DNA from: Synechococcales cyanobacterium PMM_0036
Lineage (GTDB): Bacteria > Cyanobacteriota > Cyanobacteriia > Elainellales > Elainellaceae
Direction: 5' to 3'
DNA: 11,134 nucleotides
Assembly: GCA_949127645.1 (NCBI GenBank)
Contig: CASBQM010000102.1
Span: forward strand, 1-11,134
The notes under the pieces were generated by a model that was not told the DNA's origin, ran no database searches, and saw only the letters and a list, made by a program, of their open reading frames with translations. Made by a program: the position numbers and the translations under genes. Each line of letters opens with the position of its first letter. Within the stretch, counting starts at the first letter, position 1. Below are positions 7,099 through 11,134 of the stretch, in pieces.

Positions 7099-7704
7099 AT
7101 GACAGTTTTTGAGGGCACGTTTACCCGGACTGACGCTTTGCGGTTTGCGATCGTCATTGGTCGATTTAATGATCTGGTGACAGGCAAGCTGCTAGAAGGA
7201 TGTCAGGATTGTTTGAAGCGTCACGGCATCGATCCCGACCCACAGGGTACGCAGGTAGACTATGCCTGGGTTCCGGGCAGTTTTGAGGTGCCACTGTTGG
7301 CACGTCAGCTTGCTCTATCCGGTCGCTATGATGCCATCATCTGTCTGGGCGCGATCATTCGAGGTTCTACCCCTCATTTTGACTATGTGGCGGCAGAAGT
7401 GTCTAAGGGAATCGCTGCCGCCAGTTTCCAGACGGGGGTGCCCGTTATTTTTGGCATTCTGACTACAGACACTATGCAGCAGGCGCTCGAACGAGCCGGA
7501 ATCAAGAGCAATAATGGCTGGAACTATGCCATGAATGCGATCGAGATGGCGAGTCTCATGCACCAGGTGAAAGCCAGCGATCGAGATGTTTCTGCTAATG
7601 ACGCAAATGGCAATGCAATGCCAGGTGCGGCGCAGCTTTCGGGTGCAGGTTTGCAAACTTTGCCGGGGGCACTCAGAAGCGCTCTGCCTGAGCAGCTAGA
7701 CTAG
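7099..7704 (+). CDS. ribH: 6,7-dimethyl-8-ribityllumazine synthase
   Basis: A 201-residue enzyme of riboflavin synthesis. It condenses 5-amino-6-ribitylamino-uracil with 3,4-dihydroxybutanone 4-phosphate to form lumazine. Conserved sites are clear: GRFND (21-25), VPGSFEVP (58-65), GAIIRGSTPHFDYV (84-97) with the general-base His93, VPVIFGILTTD (114-124), and ERAGIKSNNGW (131-141) with the phosphate-binding Arg132. The catalytic fold ends near residue 158. About 43 further residues follow, rich in Ala, Asn, Gly and Pro, which is unusual because lumazine synthases normally end near 155-165. The ATG at 7099 gives the normal N-terminus MTVFEGTF; the in-frame TTG at 7087 adds only four residues. 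No strong Shine-Dalgarno and no FMN riboswitch are visible. Confidence 0.96.
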   Translation: MTVFEGTFTRTDALRFAIVIGRFNDLVTGKLLEGCQDCLKRHGIDPDPQGTQVDYAWVPGSFEVPLLARQLALSGRYDAIICLGAIIRGSTPHFDYVAAEVSKGIAAASFQTGVPVIFGILTTDTMQQALERAGIKSNNGWNYAMNAIEMASLMHQVKASDRDVSANDANGNAMPGAAQLSGAGLQTLPGALRSALPEQLD

Positions 7705-7738
7705 AGAGAAGAACTTGTGAGAACAGGGAGATAATGGA

Positions 7739-7767
7739 CTCCAAAGCGGCTTAGCCCAGCTTTGGAG
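7739..7767 (+). terminator. Hairpin downstream of ribH, possible terminator
   Basis: CTCCAAAGC (7739-7747) pairs perfectly with GCTTTGGAG (7759-7767); the loop contains a further GGC-TTA-GCC mini-stem. It lies 35 bp after the ribH stop. There is no T-run after it, so intrinsic termination is doubtful, and it may instead stabilise the 3' end. The stretch 7768-7867 between it and the tRNA-Gly promoter holds a HIP1 site and nothing else I can support. Confidence 0.4.
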
Positions 7768-7867
7768 GAGTGTAATTCTAGGGACGAAAGGCGATCGCTC
7801 TTCCTAAACTAGAGTCCAATCTGCAATTGCTCAAAGGAACTCATTTAAAATCTAAAGTTTGTCTAGA

Positions 7868-7896
7868 TTGACAAATCCGTTAGGGTCTGGCAATAT
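7868..7896 (+). promoter_or_regulatory. Promoter of tRNA-Gly
   Basis: A perfect TTGACA (7868-7873) is followed after exactly 17 nt by CAATAT (7891-7896), a partial match to TATAAT. The predicted start lies about 10 nt before the mature tRNA end at 7915. Confidence 0.65.
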
Positions 7897-7914
7897 GGGA
7901 AAAGTCTGAATTTT

Positions 7915-7986
7915 GCGGGTGTAGCTCAGTGGTAGAGCGCAACCTTGCCAAGGTTGATGTCGTGGGTTCGAATCCCATCACCCGCT
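7915..7986 (+). tRNA. trnG-GCC: tRNA-Gly(GCC)
   Basis: A 72-nt cloverleaf. The acceptor GCGGGTG (7915-7921) pairs with CACCCGC (7979-7985), with discriminator T at 7986. The D arm has GTAGCTCAGTGGTAGAGC. The anticodon stem CAACC/GGTTG (7940-7944, 7952-7956) carries the loop TTGCCAA, giving anticodon GCC at 7947-7949. The T loop is TTCGAAT. The 3' CCA is not encoded (TAGTC follows), so CCA addition is required. Confidence 0.98.
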
Positions 7987-7995
7987 TAGTCTAGG

Positions 7996-8030
7996 AAGCC
8001 TTTTGAAGCTACATCTTCAAGAGGCTTTTT
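7996..8030 (+). terminator. Intrinsic terminator of tRNA-Gly
   Basis: AAGCCTTTTGAAG (7996-8008) pairs with CTTCAAGAGGCTT (8015-8027), 13 bp with one G-U pair and a 6-nt loop. The T-run extends to 8030. It begins 10 nt after the tRNA and so ends a single-gene transcript. The following stretch 8031-8164 shows no supported feature. Confidence 0.88.
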
Positions 8031-8164
8031 GATTTCTAAACCTGTATAAATGTGTGGATGGATGCCTTCCTAGTGAGCTGACCCACGTTATGACATTCTT
8101 TTGTATCTCCTTTTCAATAAAGAGAATGTTAATCACTGCCCTCAATACCGAGGTTTAAGCTAGA

Positions 8165-8719
8165 TTGGGGATAGTGTTGAACGGGGTGAGAGAGCGGTTA
8201 AAGAGATTTAGGCTACAGGGCTTGATTTTCAACCATTCTCTGTATCTTAAATTCCGGTTAATTGCTCCCAGCCAATTGCTCCCAGACCATTCACTCGTGT
8301 CGCTGCGACCTGTGCAACATCCGAAAATTCAAAAGATTGACCTCAATAGTGAATATCCCTGTCCCTGCCGTCGTCGGGGTCGCCTGACTCCGATCGTCTT
8401 AACAGAAGCTTTCGGCTGCGATCGCTGTCAGCAGATTTTTGTGGTGCAGGAGAATGGCTATGTGATCGAACAACTCTCAACGCACTATCCCTACAAACGG
8501 GCTTGGCGCTGGACAGGGCACCAATGGAATGTCGCTCACTCCAACCTAGGTCGGGGCTATTTCCCCTTAACGCTGTTTATCATTTTCGGTTTAATCTTTT
8601 TACTGCTGCTAACGACCCTCAATTCGCCCCTTAGCTATAGCATTACCTTTCGCGTGGTAGCAGCATTGGTTCTATCAATGATGCTAGTCTGGATGCTATG
8701 GCTAGCCTGTAGACGTTAG
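8165..8719 (+). CDS. Conserved cyanobacterial membrane protein with zinc-ribbon-like cysteines
   Basis: Up to 184 residues. The soluble N-terminal part contains two cysteine pairs, CPC (66-68) and CDRC (85-88), spaced as in a zinc ribbon. They are embedded in the conserved-looking block NSEYPCPCRRRGRLTPIVLTEAFGCDRC, followed by ENGYVIEQLSTHYPYKRAWRWTGHQW (97-121). Two membrane helices follow at about 133-151 and 160-181, and the C-terminus is ACRR. The protein may bind metal at the membrane; this is inferred. I recognise it as a conserved cyanobacterial family, often next to a proA-type gene, but know no function. There is no ATG at the 5' end; TTG 8165, GTG 8174, TTG 8177 and GTG 8186 are all possible, so the start is uncertain. 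It ends 17 nt before the ProA-like gene, which suggests an operon. Confidence 0.82.
   Translation: MGIVLNGVRERLKRFRLQGLIFNHSLYLKFRLIAPSQLLPDHSLVSLRPVQHPKIQKIDLNSEYPCPCRRRGRLTPIVLTEAFGCDRCQQIFVVQENGYVIEQLSTHYPYKRAWRWTGHQWNVAHSNLGRGYFPLTLFIIFGLIFLLLLTTLNSPLSYSITFRVVAALVLSMMLVWMLWLACRR
8260..8287. repeat. 14-bp tandem duplication within the zinc-ribbon protein gene
   Basis: AATTGCTCCCAGCC (8260-8273) is followed by AATTGCTCCCAGAC (8274-8287). The unit is not a multiple of three, so gain or loss would shift the frame. It encodes LIAPSQLLPD in the poorly conserved N-terminal part, ahead of the conserved cysteine block. Confidence 0.88.
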
Positions 8720-8736
8720 TCAAAGTAAGGACAGAC

Positions 8737-9993
8737 TTGAACGCTTCACCTGTGACAACCACTGCCTACCGAGGCTATCATTCCGCCTTAGAGCTAGCAA
8801 CCCTGCGAGGAACCGATCGCAGCCGTGCTTTACACATCATGGCGGAAGCTTTGATGGAGCGCCAGAACGACATTCTAGAAGCCAACACGCTCGATTTGGA
8901 GATCAGCAAAGAGATGGCTGTTCCGGATCTAGTTTTGGATTGGCTGAAGCTGACTCCAGAAAGATTGCAGACGGCAGGGCAAATCCTTCAGCGTTTAGCT
9001 GAGCTTTCTGATCCGATTCAGCAAGTCTTAAACATTCCGTCCTATCAGGTCGATCAGTGTCAGACCTACTGCCAGCTCACGCCCCTGGGCGTAGTTGCCT
9101 TTATCTATGAAGCTTTTCCTGATATGGGGGCGATCGCCGCAGGGCTATGTATTCGTACCGCCAATAGCCTGATTTTGCGGGGCAGTGCAGAGGCTAGCCA
9201 CTCCAACCAGATTATTGCTGAAACCCTGAAGCTTGCCATCGAAGATGCAGGTCTGCCGGGTGACTGCATTCAGATTTTGCCGCCAGAGCATGGCGATCAA
9301 ATTCGAGAGCTAGTCGTTCAAGATCAGTTCGTCAATTTGGTAATTCCCTACGGGCGATCGAGTCTGGTGCAGCAGGTCGTGCGTCAAGCCACATCTCCAG
9401 TGCTAAGGACTGCGATCGGCAACTGCTACCTCTACTGGTCGCCCTCTGGAAGTTTAGACATGGTTCGATGGATGATTTTGGACAGTCATCAGAGTGCCCC
9501 TGACGCGGTCAATGCGATCGAAAAGGTCTTGATTCATCGCCATCACAGCCCTTCAACGCTGATCATGCTGTGGAGCAGCCTTAAAGAGAAAGGCTATACT
9601 CTGCATGGTGACGACATTCTCTGTGCAGAGTTTCCAGAAGTTTTTACGGCTGAAGCTAAGCCCTACGAATGGAATCAGGCTTACTTGAACCGTACGATCG
9701 CCTTTAAAGCCGTGGAGCAGTTGGAAGACGCGATCGCCTGGATCAATCGCCACAGCAGCGGTCATGCAGACTGTTTGGCAACAGAGTCTTACCAAGAAAG
9801 CCGCCAGTTCGCTCTAGGAATTGGCAGCGCTATGACTTACATTAATGCCTCACCCCGCTTCTACCGCAATCCTAAGCGAGGCGGTCCGATCGCCTTAGGG
9901 ATGTCTAACCAGAAAGGACATCGACGAGGGCTAATCAGCGTCGAAACCTTAACAACTTTGAGACACATTGTTCAAGGCAACGGGGTGAGTTGA
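8737..9993 (+). CDS. ProA-like protein (gamma-glutamyl phosphate reductase family) lacking the catalytic cysteine
   Basis: A 418-residue aldehyde-dehydrogenase-fold protein. ProA reduces gamma-glutamyl phosphate to glutamate semialdehyde in proline synthesis. The family framework is clear: TPLGVVAFIYEAFPD (115-129), TANSLILRGSAEASHSN (141-157), LVIPYGRSSLV (201-211), NAIEKVLIH (259-267), RHSSGHADCLATE (338-350) and YINASPRF (368-375). Key sites have changed. The active-site segment that normally reads PSxCN is PDAVN, so Val258 replaces the nucleophilic cysteine. The YEARPN motif reads YEAFPD. The glycine-rich EFGLGAEIG-type segment is replaced by RGGPIALGM. It is therefore probably not a standard reductase; a regulatory or other role is possible. 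Translation starts at TTG 8737, supported by TAAGGA six bases upstream. It is likely cotranscribed with the gene before it. Confidence 0.85.
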   Translation: MNASPVTTTAYRGYHSALELATLRGTDRSRALHIMAEALMERQNDILEANTLDLEISKEMAVPDLVLDWLKLTPERLQTAGQILQRLAELSDPIQQVLNIPSYQVDQCQTYCQLTPLGVVAFIYEAFPDMGAIAAGLCIRTANSLILRGSAEASHSNQIIAETLKLAIEDAGLPGDCIQILPPEHGDQIRELVVQDQFVNLVIPYGRSSLVQQVVRQATSPVLRTAIGNCYLYWSPSGSLDMVRWMILDSHQSAPDAVNAIEKVLIHRHHSPSTLIMLWSSLKEKGYTLHGDDILCAEFPEVFTAEAKPYEWNQAYLNRTIAFKAVEQLEDAIAWINRHSSGHADCLATESYQESRQFALGIGSAMTYINASPRFYRNPKRGGPIALGMSNQKGHRRGLISVETLTTLRHIVQGNGVS

Positions 9994-9994
9994 G

Positions 9995-10028
9995 CATTTC
10001 TTAGGTCAGGACATTTCTTAGGTCAGGA
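9995..10028. repeat. 17-bp perfect tandem duplication after the ProA-like gene
   Basis: CATTTCTTAGGTCAGGA occurs at 9995-10011 and again at 10012-10028, with a further CAT beginning a third unit. It starts one base after the stop codon at 9991-9993. It is not an inverted repeat and does not resemble a terminator. Confidence 0.93.
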
Positions 10029-10061
10029 CATGACTAGCACAGGGCGGCTGAACCATTGAGC

Positions 10062-10367
10062 TTAGCTAACCTGACGAATGATGGCTCCTCGGGTATCAGC
10101 CTGTTCTAGGTCAACATCTGCCAGAGTAACGTTGGTCAAATTAGCCTGAATCAGGTTAGTTTCAGTCAGATTAGCCCCCGTCAAAACAGCATCCGTTAGA
10201 TTAGCCCGACTCAAATTAGCTTTAGATAAATTAGCCTTCGTGAAATTTGCTCCGCTGAAGTTCGCTCCACTGAGATTGATATTCCTCAGATTTGCCGCCA
10301 TCAAGTTTAGGTTTCTAAAGTCTCTCTGCCCTGCTGAGTATCGGCTTAAAAGTTCTGGGATTTTCAT
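10062..10367 (-). CDS. Pentapeptide-repeat protein
   Basis: A 101-residue protein built mainly of A(N/D)Lxx pentapeptides from about residue 22 to 92 (for example ANLRN, ANFSG, ANFTK, ANLSK, ANLSR, ANLTD, ANLTE). Such repeats fold into a right-handed square beta-helix, here about three to four turns. A short non-repeat head, MKIPELLSRYSAGQRDF, caps it. No signal peptide or membrane segment is seen, so it is probably cytosolic. Pentapeptide proteins are very numerous in cyanobacteria, and their roles are mostly unknown; a DNA-mimic gyrase inhibitor role cannot be assumed at this size. The ATG at 10367 is the natural start, but no clear Shine-Dalgarno precedes it. It lies 100 bp downstream of rpsU on the same strand. 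Confidence 0.9.
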   Translation of the reverse strand: MKIPELLSRYSAGQRDFRNLNLMAANLRNINLSGANFSGANFTKANLSKANLSRANLTDAVLTGANLTETNLIQANLTNVTLADVDLEQADTRGAIIRQVS

Positions 10368-10467
10368 TAAAACAATATTGAGAGGACTATAGAAACAGCG
10401 CTGCGAAGCAGATTCAGTTGAAAATAGGTTGCTAAAAGGAGCCGCTGCAAAGAATTTTTGCGAGAAA

Positions 10468-10656
10468 TTAATTGCGGAAGCTCTTTCTCCGCTGTTTATG
10501 TCTAGCTACTGCCTTGCGACGGCGCTTTTCGATCGGGGTTTCAAAGTGGCGATACTTTTTCATATCTGGAAAGACTCCCGCCTGAGAAACCTTTCGCTTA
10601 AATCGGCGTAGCGCTGACTCTATTCCCTCGTCTTCACCAAGAATTACTTGGGTCAT
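10468..10656 (-). CDS. rpsU: 30S ribosomal protein S21
   Basis: A 62-residue basic protein of the small ribosomal subunit, placed near the anti-Shine-Dalgarno end of 16S rRNA. The sequence has the family core ESALRRFKRKVSQAGVFPDMKKYRHFETP (13-41) and the basic tail KRRRKAVARHKQRRKSF. I chose the ATG at 10656, giving MTQVILGEDEG as in cyanobacterial S21. The frame runs upstream to 10719 with another ATG at 10671, but those give non-native extensions. GAGG lies just before the chosen start. It follows the RNA-binding protein gene by about 170 bp, an arrangement known in cyanobacteria (rbpA-rpsU). The space between them contains a terminator and a second hairpin, so expression may depend on readthrough or on its own promoter. 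Confidence 0.95.
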   Translation of the reverse strand: MTQVILGEDEGIESALRRFKRKVSQAGVFPDMKKYRHFETPIEKRRRKAVARHKQRRKSFRN

Positions 10657-10711
10657 TCCCTCTTGCCTCATGAGTGATCCAGGAGACTTCCCTTTTTCAG
10701 AAAGCCCTAGC

Positions 10712-10747
10712 TCAAGCAACAGCCTGACCGGGCAGACTGTTGCTTGA
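10712..10747 (-). promoter_or_regulatory. Stem-loop in the rpsU leader
   Basis: TCAAGCAACAG (10712-10722) and CTGTTGCTTGA (10737-10747) form a perfect 11-bp stem with a 14-nt loop. It sits between the rbp terminator and the rpsU start. The loop and the stem base contain a second copy of the 9-mer that forms one arm of the upstream terminator (GGGCAGACT on the plus strand, 10730-10738 and 10768-10776), so an alternative fold is possible. Confidence 0.7.
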
Positions 10748-10761
10748 ACAACACGTAACTA

Positions 10762-10788
10762 AAAAAGGGCAGACTAGAAGTCCGCCCC
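10762..10788 (-). terminator. Intrinsic terminator downstream of the RNA-binding protein gene
   Basis: Read on the minus strand, GGGCGGACT pairs with AGTCTGCCC across a 3-nt loop (9 bp, one G-U), followed by six T. It lies 40 bp after the rbp stop codon. Another perfect 8-bp palindrome (CTAAGTCT/AGACTTAG, 10813-10831) overlaps the stop codon itself. Confidence 0.88.
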
Positions 10789-10827
10789 TCAATAAAACGG
10801 TAGAGTTACAGCCTAAGTCTCAAAGAC

Positions 10828-11134
10828 TTAGTAACGGCGAGAAGATCCGCCCTTGTTGCTCCAGCCACCGCCACCGCCGAAAGAACCTCTGTCCTCACGG
10901 GGTTTTGCCTTGTTTACCTTCAGGTCACGACCCATCCATTCAGCTCCATCTAGAGCTTCAATGGCAGCAGTTTCCTCTGCTTCTGCACCCATTTCCACAA
11001 AAGCAAAGCCGCGTAAGCGACCTGTTTCACGATCGGTGGGGAGTTGCACCCGCTTGACCGTGCCATACTCTGCGAAAATTTGGGTGATATCCTCTTGAGT
11101 TGCCTCAAAGGATAAATTACCGACGTAGATAGAC
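10828..11134 (-). CDS. rbp: Glycine-rich RRM RNA-binding protein (5' end outside window)
   Basis: A single-RRM protein of the cyanobacterial Rbp family; members are often cold-induced and bind RNA. The visible 101 residues start SIYVGNLSFEATQEDI at the right edge. The codon before TCT would be completed by bases beyond the window, and the edge base is G on the minus strand, so the gene probably lacks only the first two bases of its ATG. RNP2 is IYVGNL and RNP1 is RGFAFVEM, both with the aromatic residues needed for RNA contact. The C-terminal tail is glycine- and serine-rich (SFGGGGGWSNKGGSSRRY), which places it with the Gly-rich subtype. It is followed by a terminator and rpsU. Confidence 0.95.
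   Translation of the reverse strand, partial: SIYVGNLSFEATQEDITQIFAEYGTVKRVQLPTDRETGRLRGFAFVEMGAEAEETAAIEALDGAEWMGRDLKVNKAKPREDRGSFGGGGGWSNKGGSSRRY

Noticed and set aside
8093..8129. Inverted repeat ACATTCT...AGAATGT before the zinc-ribbon gene
   Set aside because: Seven-base arms with a 23-nt AT-rich loop and no T-run; too weak to call.
2436..10028. Direct repeats considered as CRISPR remnants
   Set aside because: Each is a head-to-tail duplication without spacers, with unrelated unit sequences and no cas genes.

Overview
The window looks like the chromosome of a cyanobacterium. It carries psbZ (photosystem II) next to ribH, a cyanobacterial arrangement of a Gly-rich RRM RNA-binding protein followed by rpsU, and well over a dozen copies of the cyanobacterial HIP1 octamer GCGATCGC, where chance would give fewer than one in 11 kb. 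Base composition is moderate. Genus cannot be fixed from the sequence alone. I see no phage, CRISPR, toxin-antitoxin or defence locus. The content is mostly housekeeping, with one small transposon-like insertion and many short tandem duplications.

Layout. Positions 2-928 hold the 3' end of a ComEC/Rec2-type DNA-uptake channel gene. A tRNA-Ser(CGA) follows at 982-1066, and only 16 nt later an LpxB-like GT-B glycosyltransferase gene (1083-2372). A small multi-pass membrane protein of unknown role lies at 2481-2951. The 350-bp gap 2952-3301 contains a 166-bp MITE-like element with terminal inverted repeats, a 10-bp target duplication and two internal hairpins; its left part (2952-3079) shows nothing recognisable. 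On the minus strand come citrate synthase (3302-4468) and, upstream of it, a CBS-CBS-tRNA nucleotidyltransferase (4709-6544). Back on the plus strand are psbZ (6729-6917) and ribH (7099-7704). The 460-bp gap 7705-8164 holds a hairpin, a promoter, tRNA-Gly(GCC) and its terminator; nothing else is supported in 7768-7867 or 8031-8164. A zinc-ribbon-like membrane protein (8165-8719) sits 17 nt ahead of a ProA-like gene (8737-9993). On the minus strand, rbp (10828 to the right edge) leads into rpsU (10468-10656) and then a separate pentapeptide-repeat gene (10062-10367).

How the parts relate. Neither tRNA gene encodes its 3' CCA, so both depend on a CCA-adding activity such as the enzyme encoded in this window. 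The rbp-rpsU pair is separated by a terminator hairpin and a second hairpin that shares a 9-nt sequence with it, so readthrough into rpsU may be regulated. The ProA-like protein has the family fold but has lost the catalytic cysteine, so it is unlikely to be a standard proline-pathway reductase.

The least expected features are the MITE with its intact target duplication, the cysteine-less ProA, the possible rbp-rpsU attenuator, and seven independent tandem duplications with units of 14-18 bp scattered through the window.
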